Shown here: one piece after another, positions 47,411-57,581 of the stretch
How positions within the stretch are numbered: the stretch's first letter is position 1
Layout of the letters: the number at the start of each line of letters is the position of its first letter
Assembly: GCA_963795795.1 (NCBI GenBank)
Contig: CAWCJS010000015.1
Coordinates: 248,001-312,000 of the forward strand
Source of the DNA: Palsa-504 sp963795795
Lineage (GTDB): Bacteria > Actinomycetota > Actinomycetes > Streptosporangiales > Streptosporangiaceae
Direction: 5' to 3'
Length of the DNA: 64,000 nt
Translations under genes and position numbers: made by a program
The notes under the pieces: generated by a model
Told to the model about the DNA's origin: nothing
Database searches by the model: none
What the model saw: the letters and a program-made list of their open reading frames with translations, nothing else

Positions 47411-47610
47411 TCAGCGATGAGTGGCGTGCTTACGGAGCCAGTCCAAGGCCATGACGCTGGAATTGAGGATTGAGACATGTCCTTCGTCTGGGCGGAGCCA
47501 CAGTTCCGCCGTGCGGCAGCGCTGCGCCAGCCACGTTGCGTGCGAGCTGGGCACGAGCCGATCCTGGGCGCCGTGCACGAACAGGACGGGGGTGCTTATC
47601 TGCCTTAAGC
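47411..47610 (-). pseudogene. C-terminal alpha/beta hydrolase fragment
   Basis: Minus-strand frame reads ISTPVLFVHGAQDRLVPSSH, then RPDEGHVSILNS and ends at TGA 47411. These are the acid (Asp) and His segments of an alpha/beta hydrolase; the nucleophile half and start are absent. A relic at the left margin of the accessory region. Confidence 0.7.
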
Positions 47611-47823
47611 GGCAATATTCGGCACTCAGGCGCTACGAAGCGCGTGGAACAATGCGGCCATCATGCTCCGGGGCATCAGCCTTCCTCCGCGTGCAACCTA
47701 CGTGCAACATCGCTCGGAAAAATACGGTCCCGAACGGGCAGCAACGGCTACGAGAGCGTATCAGCGACCCGTGACCTAGACTTACGTTGTCGCTGGTCAG
47801 AGCCTTACTGACGTAGTTCGTGC

Positions 47824-47868
47824 TGGTGGTCAGGGACAGGATCGAACTGTCGACCTTCCGCTTTTCAG
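47824..47868 (-). tRNA. 3' half of a tRNA (Phe-like), candidate att site
   Basis: Minus strand CTGAAAAGCGGA, then T-arm GACAG-TTCGATC-CTGTC, acceptor strand CCTGACC and ACCA. The anticodon-loop sequence CTGAAAA fits GAA (Phe). The 5' side (47869-47915) does not complete the D-arm, anticodon 5' stem or acceptor. Such 3' tRNA halves are left where an integrated element has recombined. Not a functional tRNA gene. Confidence 0.65.
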
Positions 47869-48055
47869 AAGGTCTGTCATCGACCCGGGAGCCTCTGCCT
47901 GATGCAGCTCCGCAGTCCTTTTACCAGCAGATGGGCCTGTCAGGAGCTTGCGGCAGCAGCTTAGCAGGTGTGCCAACGTGTGCCGGGTAATGCCGTTTCG
48001 TCCGTGTTATCTGCGTGTTGGACCCCTCGCGGAGCCGGGCTTGTGTTGCTGCTGT

Positions 48056-48137
48056 GTTGGCCGCCGCAGCCGGTCAGCCGTCGCGCCTGCGCCCCGGACC
48101 CGGCGTGCCTGCCCGCGGCCCGACGGCCGGCCGCCGC
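48056..48137 (+). repeat. 82-bp direct repeat, copy 1
   Basis: Matches 57155-57236 at 79 of 82 positions in the same orientation, 9,099 bp apart. Copy 1 lies just right of the tRNA half. It is non-coding here. Confidence 0.9.
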
Positions 48138-48359
48138 CGGTGACCGACTTGGTCAGCCGCCCGTCCAGGTACCCCTGCGGCCAGGCCGGGAATGACGTAC
48201 CGTGACGAACGAAACGTACGCCGATGGACGCCTTTGAGTTGGCGGTCGGTGACCGTGGCCGGGTGGCGGTGAGCACTTGGCCGGCTGGGACCGCCGGTGC
48301 TGGCTGAGGGGTTGGATGCCTGTGGGGTTGCTGGCCGGGGTGGCTGGTTGCAGACTGGC

Positions 48360-51000
48360 GTGGTGGGCCCTGATCAGGGGCGGGCGGCCAGCGCGGGTCC
48401 GCCGGATGAGGCGGTCATCCGGACTCCGGACCGCCGTGTGCGGGTGTTCGTGAGTTCCACGCTGGGCGAGCTGGCCGAGGAGCGGCGAGCCGTCGCGCGC
48501 GCGATCTCGGCGCTGCGGCTCACTCCGGTGATGTTCGAGCTGGGCGCCCGGCCGTACCCGCCGCGGGAGGTGTACCACAGTACCTGGCGCAAAGCGATGT
48601 GTTCATCGGGCTGTACTGGCAGCGGTACGGGCAGCCCGCCCCGGGCGCGCATGTCTCGGGCCTGGAGGAGGAGTTCGAGCTGTCGGGCGGGCTGCCGCGG
48701 CTGCTTTACCGTCAAGGCGCCGGCGCCGGACCGCGAGTCCGGGCTGGCCGATCTGCTGGCCCGCATCGAGCATGAGGCCTCGGCTTCCTACCGTCATTTC
48801 CGTACTCCCGCCGAGCTGGGCCGGCTGGTCCGCGATGACCTGGCGGTGCTGCTGAGCGAGCGGTTCACCCCCGGCGGGGCGGCTCGGGCCGCGCCCGCAC
48901 AGCCGCTACCGCCGGGCGGGCCGCGCGGCCCTGGCCGGCTGCCGGTGATCACGACGTCGCTGATCGGCCGGGAGCGGGCCATCGGCGAGGTGGTCAGGCT
49001 GCTCGGGCGGGCCAGCGTGCGGCTGGTGACGCTGACCGGGCCGGGCGGGGTCGGCAAGACCCGGCTGGCGGTGGCGGTGGGCGGGCGGCTGCGGGACCGG
49101 TTCGGCGCGGGCACCGTGCTGGTGCCGCTGGAGGCGATCACCGACCCCGGGCTGGTACTGCCCGCCATCGGCCGGGCGGCGGGCGCCGACCTAGGCACCG
49201 GGCTCACCGCTGGAGGCGCTGGCCGAGACGTTCGGCGACGGCGCCTGGCTGCTGATCCTGGACAACCTGGAGCAGGTGGTCCAGGTCGCCCCCGACCTGG
49301 GCGAGCTGCTGGCCCGCTGCCCAGGGCTGGCGATCCTGGCCACCAGCCGCACGGCGCTGGGATTGCGGGCCGAGCGGGAGTACCCGGTGCCGCCGCTGCC
49401 GCTGCCCGCCGGTTTGGGTGCTGCCTCGGTCGCGGAGGTGGCGGCCTCGCCGGCGGTGGCGCTGTTCGTGGACCGGGCCCGCGCGGCGCGGCCCGGCTTT
49501 GCCCTGACCGAGGGCAATGCGGGGGCGGTGGCTGAGATCTGCCGGCGCCTGGAGGGCCTGCCGTTGGCCATCGAGCTGGCCGCCGCCCGCACCCGGCTGC
49601 TGGACCCGCCCGCGCTGCTGGACCGGCTCGTGTCCTCGCTGGATGCGCTCGGGACCGGCGCCGTGGACCTTCCGGAGCGGCAGCGCACCCTGCGTGCCAC
49701 GGTGCAATGGAGCATAGGCCTGCTGGATGATCCCGAGCGGTCGCTGCTGGAGATCGCGGCGGTGTTCATCGGCGGCTGGACCATCCAGGCCGTGGCCCAG
49801 GTGGCGGGCCTGGATGAGGACCGGGCGCTGGAGCTGTCGGAGGCGCTGGCCCGGCACAGCCTGGTCTACCTCGACAGTACCGGGCTCGGGTCCCGGACGC
49901 GGATGCTGGAGACCGTCCGCGAGTTCGTGGCCGAGCGGCTCGCGGCCCGGCCCGACGCCGCCGAGGTCGGGCGGCGGCACGCCGGGTACTACCGGGCGCT
50001 GGCCGAGCAGGCGGACCGGCCGCTGCGCAGCCCGGGCGAGAGCGAGTGGCTGGAGCGGCTGCAGGCCGAGACGGGCAACCTGGCCGCCGCGGTGCGCTGG
50101 TACCTGGCCCGTGACCCTGGGCCGCTGCCGCACCTGTTCCGGGTCCTGTGGCTGTTCTGGACGCAGGAGGACCTTGAGCGCGAGGCCTGGTCCTGGGTGA
50201 AGCAGCTGCTGCCCGCGGCCGGCACGCTGGACCCGCAAGCCCGGGCCGAGCTGGCCTGGGCGGCGGCGGTGCTCGCCGTCGACGTCGCGGACGACGCGGC
50301 GGCGCTGGCGGCCCGCCAGCGCCTGGCGCCGCTGCTGGCCGGGATCTCCGACCCCTTCTTGCACGCGGTGGCCCAGCTGGCGATGGCGTGGACCTTGCCG
50401 ATCGCCGGTGACTTTGATGGGGCTCTGCGGGCGGCGGCGATCTCGCTGGAGGAGCTCCGAGGCCAGGATGAGCCCGTCTTCATGGGGCTGGCCGCGTTCA
50501 CCACCGGCTCCCTGGAGATGGCGCTGAGCCGCTACGACGATGCGCTGCCACACCTGCGTGAGGCGCGTGACCTGGCTGAGCGAATCGGCGGTGACTGGCT
50601 CGCCGCGGGCCCCCGGGTGCAGCTGGGCATCCTGGCTGTCCTGCGGGGCAGGCTCGATGAGGCCCGGCCGCTGCTGAATGAGGCGCTGGACCTGAGCATG
50701 GCGGCCCGCAGCACCCCGTTCTTCGTGACCCTCTGCCTGGCCGGGTACGCCCAGCTGGCCTTCGCGGACGGCGACCCGGACCGGGCGGCGCTGCTGGAAG
50801 GCGCGGCTGAGGGCCTGCGCCGGCGGGTCGGCCTGCCGGCGTGGCCGCACCTGCGGCGGGTGGAGGGCGAGCTGGCGGCCCGGGTCCGCCACAGGCTAGG
50901 CGGCAGCCGGTTCGATCAGGCGTTCTCCGCCGGCTCCGGGCTCACCCAGCGGGAGGCGGTCGCTATCGTCCGGGACCAGCGCGGCAGCCCGGCGCCCTGA
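48360..51000 (+). CDS. DUF4062-NTPase-TPR (STAND-type) protein with three frameshifts
   Basis: From GTG 48360. DUF4062 domain: RVRVFVSSTLGELAEERRAV and PVMFELGARPYPPREVY. A shift near 48590 moves it to DVFIGLYWQRYGQPAPG, and a second near 48710 returns to the first frame (GLADLLARIEHEASASYRHF). NTPase domain with Walker A LTGPGGVGKTRLAVAV. A third shift near 49205 leads into LARCPGLAILATSRTALGLR (a sensor-like strand), winged-helix and TPR-like repeats to 51000 (DDALPHLREARDLAERIGGD). STAND ATPases of this make-up are signalling switches, and some are antiphage sensors. About 880 residues when rebuilt. Confidence 0.75.
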
Positions 51001-51546
51001 GCCGCCACGCATAACAGCGCGAAGACCGCGGCTTGTAGCCAAGTGCGAAGGCGACCGGTGCCGGCTGCGCGCTGTCGCCGTTCGCCACCAGGCCAGCCCG
51101 GCACGGCATCGGGACACTGACCTCACCGTCATCACGGCAGCTCCCGCCCGGGCCATCACGCCCGGGATCAAGGCGCCCAGTGTCGACGGAAGTTGAATAT
51201 CGGCTTCCGTTGACACCCAGCTGCTGACCAATACAGATCAGCCCGTTCGGCGCGTCCGCCGTGACCAGGCAGTCCACGTGGATTAGCGTGCACATCGGCG
51301 GATCCCGCGCGATGAGTGACCAGGACCGACAGCATTGCGTGACTAACGCCGACCTGCATCGTGGCGCGAGATCGCCGTATCCGGGCGCCGTGAGGCTGGC
51401 CGACCACATGGGTGGGCGCGGGCAGCGCCGCCAGGCCTTGCCGTCGATTCGGCCTGATGCTGTCACACTGGAAGGGGCCGGCCTGGGCCGGCTCCCTGCT
51501 ATCGGCCCCGATCGCGCCGACCTTATCGATGGACAGGTGAACCGCG
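51001..51546. other. Non-coding or decayed stretch
   Basis: 546 bp after the STAND gene. Frames on both strands are short and of poor composition. I recognise no gene, RNA or repeat. Confidence 0.45.
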
Positions 51547-51762
51547 ATGCCTCGCCCCATACCGAGAGTCCCGGGCCTTCCCTTCGGCGGAGGCCTCAAC
51601 TTGGTGCTAGTTGCTGGCGCGGCGTACTTCGCGTCGGAGCACGAGAAGGGCAGGCACGGACGGCCGAACGTGCTATGCCCGCTGTGCTGGCTGAACAAGA
51701 TCACCCCGGCCCCCAAGGCGTCCGGTGGCTCTAGCCCGGCCGAACCGCCGGAACAGGCCTGA
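51547..51762 (+). CDS. Small protein with CxxC and one hydrophobic segment
   Basis: 71 residues, ATG 51547. A hydrophobic stretch (LNLVLVAGAAYFASEH) is followed by VLCPLCWLNK, a CxxC pair that may bind metal, and a Pro-rich tail. Similar short proteins occur in actinomycetes; no function known. Confidence 0.45.
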   Translation: MPRPIPRVPGLPFGGGLNLVLVAGAAYFASEHEKGRHGRPNVLCPLCWLNKITPAPKASGGSSPAEPPEQA

Positions 51763-52115
51763 CTGGCATGCCAACTGGGGTGTCACCGCCAGCCGCGCTC
51801 ACCGCCTCCCGATGAGCTGCTCACCCAGATCGCGGATCAGATCCTGATGCCGCTCATCCAGCCAATGCGCCTGCCAGCCGGCACCAGCCCACTAGATCCG
51901 GCGCGTCCCGCGGCGCATTGCCCGGCGCCGACGCAAGATCCCGTTGACACGATCGTTTAGTCACAATAGAACCTGGACATGGCGCGCCCATAGCACCCAT
52001 TCGGGTGCGACTTCCTGACACAACAACGGCGACCCCAGCAACGGTGCCGAACGGCGGGTACGGTGCCGCCGTGCTTATCATGGCGTCCCGCGCACGTGGT
52101 GAGGTCGCTTAGCGC
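51763..52115. other. No supported gene
   Basis: 353 bp between the small CxxC gene and the orphan gene. Nothing recognisable was found on either strand. Confidence 0.4.
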
Positions 52116-53105
52116 CTAGCTGGGGTGAGGGAGGCCGATCCCGTCGAGGAGCGCGGAGATGTCGTCGTGCGCATTCCGCGCCCTGGCGTACGGGGCGAGC
52201 TTTAGGCGACCATCTGCGACGGCGCTGAGAACGTCCGAAAGCATCGTCCGGAAGGCTCCTGACGCGCTCTCAAGGAAAGCCTGCAACCTCGCCTGCTCAT
52301 CCCAGGTGAGGCTGGCGAGGCGGACATGAGCAGCATCGAGTTTCGCCCGCAACATCATGACCCGAATGAACGTGTTAGCGATCAGAGGTTCCTCATAGCC
52401 AAGCTGTCGCAGTCCAGCTTTAGCGGCGTCGCGTGATTTGTCGCCGGGGAAGAGCACCTCCAGGGCCTTTGAGAGATTTACTATGGCCTCCCCCGCGAAC
52501 TCCGTTGGCCCGTGTCCCGCCGCGAGCAGGCGGATGGCCCTCTCGAAATAGGCAAGTGCCGCCAGCGCGCGCAGGTTCGCCGGCTCGCAGAGGACCGGCA
52601 ACCGCTCTATCGCCGCTACACACCGCTCGTCGCGGCTGTCCCCTGTCATGGTTTCAAAGCTGCTTCCGGTATTGGCGACCTGCCAGACGATCCGGGCGTT
52701 GCCTGCATTGGCGGCGGTGGTCGCCACTGTGAAGGGATCGGGGAATGCAAGACTCAGGGATAGGGGCAGCACATCATGCATTACCTGCATGGCTCCCAGA
52801 AGCTCGTTGCGGCTGTCAGCCCGGAAGCTTGCCGTCACCGTCCTGCCGTCCAGCCGGAAGTCGATCCCGCCGCACTCAAGAGCTGCACTTGCCGGGGCCA
52901 GCGGTGGCATGGACAGAACCTGAGACCGGCCCATGTTCGCATCCCACATCATCTGAGCAGTGGAACCTAGCGCTGCGACCCCGCCAGGCACCTCGTCCCC
53001 CAGCGCTGGATTCGAGGACAACTCCATGCTGACCGTGACCTGGCAGGGAAAGCTCAGCCGTCCCTGCTCTAGGAACGTGACCCGGTTCTCGCGGTATGTG
53101 AACAT
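52116..53105 (-). CDS. Orphan protein, possible HEPN-like C-terminal domain
   Basis: 329 residues, ATG 53105. The first ~150 residues are beta-rich (VTFLEQGRLSFPCQVTVSME). The C-terminal part is helical: ALAALAYFERAIRLLAAGHG, EAIVNLSKALEVLFPGDKS. That helix pair with an acidic patch resembles ApeA-type HEPN proteins, a weak pattern match. Codon use is less GC-biased than its neighbours, suggesting transfer. No known partner beside it. Confidence 0.5.
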   Translation of the reverse strand: MFTYRENRVTFLEQGRLSFPCQVTVSMELSSNPALGDEVPGGVAALGSTAQMMWDANMGRSQVLSMPPLAPASAALECGGIDFRLDGRTVTASFRADSRNELLGAMQVMHDVLPLSLSLAFPDPFTVATTAANAGNARIVWQVANTGSSFETMTGDSRDERCVAAIERLPVLCEPANLRALAALAYFERAIRLLAAGHGPTEFAGEAIVNLSKALEVLFPGDKSRDAAKAGLRQLGYEEPLIANTFIRVMMLRAKLDAAHVRLASLTWDEQARLQAFLESASGAFRTMLSDVLSAVADGRLKLAPYARARNAHDDISALLDGIGLPHPS

Positions 53106-53651
53106 GCTCGGACCCTACGTCCCGCGAGGAGGAATCGCCCGCACCAGGTAAATGCGGCCAAGAGCCTGGCGTGCCGCAGCGCGGTCGGCCGATCCCTGCG
53201 AGACTGCAGCTTATTTGCGGCTTGGGTGAGCGCTGAGGCCGCCTCGCTGATCCGGACCCGAGCCGACGCCAATACACCCCAGCCCGAGTGGAACCCGGGT
53301 GTCCGCCGCCACAGCCTGCGCGATCACGAGGCGTGAACGCGCTGACCAGGCAAGCCGAGCCGAGCGCCGAGTATGAGTTGCTTTTGCTGGCCGGACAGTG
53401 CGGCGCGGCTCGGCGCAGGTCATTCATCGCGGCGGGCTGTCCGGTGCTGACGACCACGCCGGGGTCAGTGCGATGGTGCTTGCTGGCCAAGTTGATCGCC
53501 TCGGTGCTCACGAGACCGGGATCCTCAGCTCAGGGTGACTGGTTGTCTGAGCGCAGCTGGCGGGCCGTCATGAATGACGAGGGCGGCTTTCTGCGCTGGC
53601 TGATGAGTGGCCGGAGAGCGCTTGGCCCGCGGTCGGGTGCCTGGCGCTCGC
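53106..53651. other. No supported gene
   Basis: 546 bp. A plus frame 53288-53722 has no family resemblance. It presumably holds the promoter for the orphan gene. Confidence 0.4.
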
Positions 53652-54896
53652 CTATGCGCCGCTGGCCGTTGTCTCAGGTGCGGGGGGTTCGTCCCGGCGG
53701 TCGATTTCGAAGGCGAGGGTGAGTTCGGCTATTCCGCGGGGATCGGACAGGGAGCGTCCGGTGAGCTGTTCGAGCCGGCGCATCCGGTGCCGGACCGTGT
53801 TGGGATGACAGAACAGGACGCTGGCCGCCTTGCTCGCGGAGCCGCCATTGTCGAGCCAGGCGCCGAGGGTGGCGAGCAGGACCGGCCGCTGGCCGGCCGG
53901 GATCTGGCCCAGCGCGGCCAGGATGGTGCCGGCGACGTGCCGCATCACCTCCGGGTCGCTGCCCGCCGCGACGGCGAGCAGGTCGCGGTCGAAGACCGTG
54001 ACGCGCTGAGCGGTGAACGCGCTGCGCAGCGCGATCCTGGCCAGCCGGAGATTCCGGGCGGTGTGCCGGAGATCGTGGTAGCACGGGCTGACCCCGACCA
54101 GGCCCGGGCTGAGCGAGTGCAGGGAATCCGCCAGGCGGGTAAGGTCAGGCCGGGGGCCGGGCAGCCACGCGATCCCGACTTCGGCGTCGTGCAGGAGCCG
54201 CCACGCCGAGATCACCCCGGTGCGCCTGAGCGCCGCCTCCGGCTGCGGGAGGGCGTGCCGTCCGGGGACTGGTACCTGGGCGGCGATGACGACATAGCTG
54301 CCCCGCAGCGGGATCCGCAGGATGTCCGCCGCCTCCCAGAGATTGCCCTCAGCCAGCCGGCCTTCCAGCAGCGCCTGGACCACGGCCGAGCGTTCCTCCT
54401 CCTGGCTGAGGACCTGGAAGGTGATCTCCTCCCGGTAGCCGTCGGCCATCTCCTGGGTGAAGGTGTCCAGGGCGAGCCACATCTCCGAGGCCGCACGGAG
54501 CGTGACGCCGGCAGGCGCCGCACTGCGGGCGGCGGTGTCGGCGAGGCAGTCCCACAGGTACCGGGCCGCGACCCGGTAGGCCGCCATCACCGCGGTCAGC
54601 GGCACGCCCGCCTGCGCGCGCCGTCTGCCGTTCTCGCGTGATTCCGGGGACGCGACCGCCGGGGCGCGCCCGATCGGGCCGAAGACGAACCCGATGTTGT
54701 CCAGGCAGGTCCGGCGCAGCTCCTCGTCGCTGATCACCATGCCGGTGGCGTAGACCGGCACGGCTGCCCTGATCTGCGAGGCCATCCCGTCAGCCAGCTC
54801 GCCGGCCCGCTCCCTGAGCTCCGCGCCGAGCAGGGCGAGCCCGGCGCCGGCATCGTCCAGCTGTGATTGTTCCACCGGCCAATGATAACCCCGCAT
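53652..54896 (-). CDS. PucR-family transcriptional regulator
   Basis: About 414 residues from ATG 54896 (GTG 54875 is an alternative; neither has a strong ribosome site). An N-terminal helical RsbR-like/sensor region (LRERAGELADGMASQIRAAV), a GGDEF-like central part and a C-terminal PucR helix-turn-helix (GSASKAASVLFCHPNTVRHR, LEQLTGRSL). Divergent from the hydrolase gene at 55096, the likely target. Confidence 0.82.
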   Translation of the reverse strand: MRGYHWPVEQSQLDDAGAGLALLGAELRERAGELADGMASQIRAAVPVYATGMVISDEELRRTCLDNIGFVFGPIGRAPAVASPESRENGRRRAQAGVPLTAVMAAYRVAARYLWDCLADTAARSAAPAGVTLRAASEMWLALDTFTQEMADGYREEITFQVLSQEEERSAVVQALLEGRLAEGNLWEAADILRIPLRGSYVVIAAQVPVPGRHALPQPEAALRRTGVISAWRLLHDAEVGIAWLPGPRPDLTRLADSLHSLSPGLVGVSPCYHDLRHTARNLRLARIALRSAFTAQRVTVFDRDLLAVAAGSDPEVMRHVAGTILAALGQIPAGQRPVLLATLGAWLDNGGSASKAASVLFCHPNTVRHRMRRLEQLTGRSLSDPRGIAELTLAFEIDRRDEPPAPETTASGA

Positions 54897-55095
54897 CACC
54901 GGGAATATAGCGGCTCTTCCCGCCCAGTCCGGACAGGATATTGTCCGAGGGAACAATCTGCGCCCGGTTACCGTGCCTGCCCGGACATCGACCTCCCGCG
55001 GCCAGCCCGCAAGGATGGGCAGCAGCCCGACAGCCTGCCCGCCGGTTACACGCGCCGGCGGATCCCCAGCTCCCCTCCCGGATGGCGGTATATCA

Positions 55096-55935
55096 ATGAG
55101 CCTCAGCACCAGCGAGACGCACGACATCAGCCGGGCCAACGCGACCGGCCGACCGCCGGTCGTCTTCGTTCACGGCCTGTGGATGCTCGCCTCGAGCTGG
55201 CAGCCATGGCGCACGTTCTTCGAGGAGAACGGCTACGCCACCATCGCCCCCGGCTGGCCCGATGACCCGGAAACCACCGACCAGGCCCGAGCCAACCCGC
55301 GGGTCTTCGCGGGCAAGAGCGTCGGGCAAGTGACCAGCCACATGGCCGAGACCATCGCGGCGCTGCGGCACAAGCCAGCGATCATCGGGCACTCCTTCGG
55401 CGCCCTGATCACCCAGCAGCTCGCCGGCCAGGGACTGGCCACCGTGTCCGTCGCGATCGACTCCGCCCCGTTCCGCGGGGTACTGCCACTGCCGCTGTCC
55501 GCGCTCCGGTCCGCCAGGCCGGTCATCGGCAACCCGGCCAACTACCGGCGGGCGGTCATGCTCACCTACGAGCAGTTCCGCTACTCCTTCGCCAACGCCG
55601 TCAGCGAGAACGAGGCCCGCCGGCTGTATGAGGCCTACCCCGTCCCAGGCTCAGGGATCCCGCTCTTCCAGGCCGCGACAGCCAACATCAACCCATTCAC
55701 CGAGATCAAGGTCGACACCAAGAACCCGCACCGCGGCCCCATGCTGCTCATCACAGGCGAGAAAGACCACATCGCCCCGCACGCCATCGCCGCCGCCTCC
55801 TACAGAAAACAGAAACGCAACCACGCCGCCACCCACATCCAGGAGATCCCGGACCGCGGCCACTCACTGGTCTTCGACAGCGGCTGGCAAGACGTCGCCG
55901 AAGCGGCCCTGGCGTTCATCAAGACCACCCGCTAA
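55096..55935 (+). CDS. Alpha/beta hydrolase
   Basis: 279 residues from ATG 55096. Oxyanion motif VVFVHGLWMLASSW, nucleophile elbow IIGHSFGALI near residue 98, acid in LLITGEKDHIAPHA and His in IPDRGHSLVF. Complete catalytic triad. Probably under PucR control because the genes are divergent with a 200-bp spacer. Confidence 0.88.
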   Translation: MSLSTSETHDISRANATGRPPVVFVHGLWMLASSWQPWRTFFEENGYATIAPGWPDDPETTDQARANPRVFAGKSVGQVTSHMAETIAALRHKPAIIGHSFGALITQQLAGQGLATVSVAIDSAPFRGVLPLPLSALRSARPVIGNPANYRRAVMLTYEQFRYSFANAVSENEARRLYEAYPVPGSGIPLFQAATANINPFTEIKVDTKNPHRGPMLLITGEKDHIAPHAIAAASYRKQKRNHAATHIQEIPDRGHSLVFDSGWQDVAEAALAFIKTTR

Positions 55936-56159
55936 AGCCACCCGCCCGACCTCCAGCAGGCCCGGGCGGCAGGCCAGACCGAACGCTGCACGCCGATCAG
56001 CGCCCGCTACGGCACCTCACCGGCGGAGCGCGGGGGCATCACTCAAAGGGCACTGCCGCACTTTCCGAGGCGTGCCGCGCCGGAATGGCAGGCGACCCTG
56101 GACGCCCTCCAGAAACTGCCCGAGACCGGCACCGAAGCGCCGACCGGATAACGCCGGGC

Positions 56160-56466
56160 ACCGCGACCGGGATACCGCTGACGGCGATCGGACCCCGGAT
56201 CACCGCCGCGATCTTCGCCGGACGGCTTATCGTGCACGAATCCCTGGTAGAGGCGGCGAGACGAGTCACCATCCCGGTCCAGTTCCTGCTCCCGCGGGAC
56301 GACGAGCACGTCGACCGCCAGTCTGCTCTCGCGTTGTCCGACACCTTCGCCTAGAAGAAAAGACGCTGCACGCCAACCTGGGCGATCACCGCGATGTGCG
56401 CTGGTCCGGGTCGATGACTCGTTCCTGGTCCGGCATCTCGGCCCGGCCGGCCCGTCACGGGCCTGA
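56160..56466 (+). pseudogene. C-terminal hydrolase relic with frameshifts
   Basis: GPRITAAIFAGRLIVHESLV and VTIPVQFLLPRDDEHVDRQS in one frame, then EKTLHANLGDHRDV in another, and VDDSFLVRHLGPAG ending at TGA 56464. This is the acid-and-His end of a second alpha/beta hydrolase, broken by at least two shifts and lacking its front half. Confidence 0.6.
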
Positions 56467-56556
56467 CGTCACAGGTATCGGCACCCGGCTTCGCGCCAGC
56501 CGCCGATACCGCTGTCGCATCTCGTCTTACGCCGGACGCGATATGCACCGCCATCG

Positions 56557-56673
56557 GCATTATGTGGGTGATCGAAAGATCACCGCGCCCTTCGGGCTCT
56601 CACATAATGCCTGATCATGTAGGTGATCGAGGCGCAGTGCGCCTCGATCCTGGAGCCTCACGATCACCTACAT
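56557..56673. repeat. Cluster of nested palindromes
   Basis: Unit 1: GCATTATGTG (56557) pairs with CACATAATGC (56601). Inside it are a 7-bp GGTGATC-GAAA-GATCACC hairpin and a small GCCC-TTC-GGGC hairpin. Unit 2: ATGTAGGTGATCG (56617) pairs with CGATCACCTACAT (56661) and competes with an 11-bp GATCGAGGCGC-AGT-GCGCCTCGATC hairpin (56625-56649). Both units share ATGT(G/A)GGTGATCGA. All stems are perfect. Confidence 0.85.
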
Positions 56674-56803
56674 ATCAACCATGTGAGTAAGGCGTGGCCG
56701 ATGCGCAGCGGCTGAGATTGCTGACAGGCGCGCCAGCGCACGTGGATCTCTGGCTCGGCGAGGCGGTCTCCGGCGCGGCGCCTGCGTTACCGGGTCATAG
56801 CTG

Positions 56804-57154
56804 GTGTCACGGCCGGTCGGTCATGATGCGGTCGTAGGTGCGGCGGGCGCGGGCGCTGCGGGCGCTGGCGCCGTAGCGGCGCAGCATCTGCGGGGAAGAC
56901 CAGCCGTTCAGCTCCATCAGGTCGCCCTCCGCGCCGCCGCGGTCCAGCCAGGTATGGCTGAAATGGTGCCGGAACCGGTGCGGGTACACCGCTATCCCGG
57001 CCTGCCGCCCCCGCCGGGCGATGACCTGGTAGATGCCGCTGGCGGTCAGCGGCCCCCGGTTGATCACCCCGAGCCAGAGCCCGGCGCGGTGCGCCTGCGC
57101 ATGCCTGGCCCGGACGCGGAGGTACCGGTCGATGGCGCGAGCCGCGTCATAGCT
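56804..57154 (-). pseudogene. C-terminal tyrosine recombinase (integrase) fragment
   Basis: Frame ends at 56804. It keeps box II HRFRHHFSHTWLDRG (H-x-x-R), the Trp-containing ELNGWSSPQMLRRYG and the nucleophile Tyr therein. Upstream, in frame, AIDRYLRVRARHAQAHR and LWLGVINRGPLTASGIY continue to the repeat at 57155, where similarity stops; box I Arg and the N-terminal arm-binding domains are gone. Marks a former integrative element. Confidence 0.8.
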
Positions 57155-57236
57155 GTTGGCCGCCGCAGCCGATCAGCCGTCGCGCCTGCGCCCCGGACCC
57201 GGCGTGCCTGCCCGCGGCCCGAAGACCGGCCGCCGC
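57155..57236 (+). repeat. 82-bp direct repeat, copy 2
   Basis: Three mismatches from copy 1 at 48056-48137, same orientation. It separates the integrase fragment from the mreB relic and forms the false C-terminus of the latter. Confidence 0.9.
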
Positions 57237-57503
57237 AGTAATCCCGCTGGGCACAGCCACTACCAGCCGCGGCTTGGCCAGGTGCCGGCGCCGGTGCACC
57301 TTCTGGATGAAGTAGCGCAGCATCCGCTCGATCATCCGTTCCGCCTGGACACCGACCGCAACGATCTTGCCGGTATCGGTATTGAGTGCCACCACCGACG
57401 GTTCATTCAGCGCGATCCCCCGGCCACGCACATACACCAGCGTGTTCGCCGTACCGAGGTCGACCGCCATGTCGCGGCCGAGGAACGCCAGCATGTTCCC
57501 CAT
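57237..57503 (-). pseudogene. mreB: Truncated mreB with internal deletion
   Basis: ATG 57503. FLGRDMAVDLGTANTLVYVR, EPSVVALNTDTGKIVAVGVQ, then a direct jump from AERMI to ERMLRYFIQKVHRRR and LVVAVPSGIT. The ~18 residues normally between (the GRTPG...ADF segment) are deleted in frame. Everything after about residue 88 of this frame is replaced by the 82-bp repeat. The first fifth to quarter of the rod-shape actin homologue, non-functional. Confidence 0.85.
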
Positions 57504-57581
57504 GAGAAACGAGCCTTCTAACGAAACTATCTGCTGATGACATTGAATGCGGATACCGGGTGCGGCCGCGGTGGCACCGTG

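Noticed and set aside
47824..47915. Complete tRNA gene
   Set aside because: The 3' half is perfect, but the acceptor 5' strand, D-arm and anticodon 5' stem do not form, so it is listed only as a fragment.
53288..53722. 144-codon plus frame as a gene
   Set aside because: No recognisable domain; it overlaps the 3' end of the pucR gene on the other strand.
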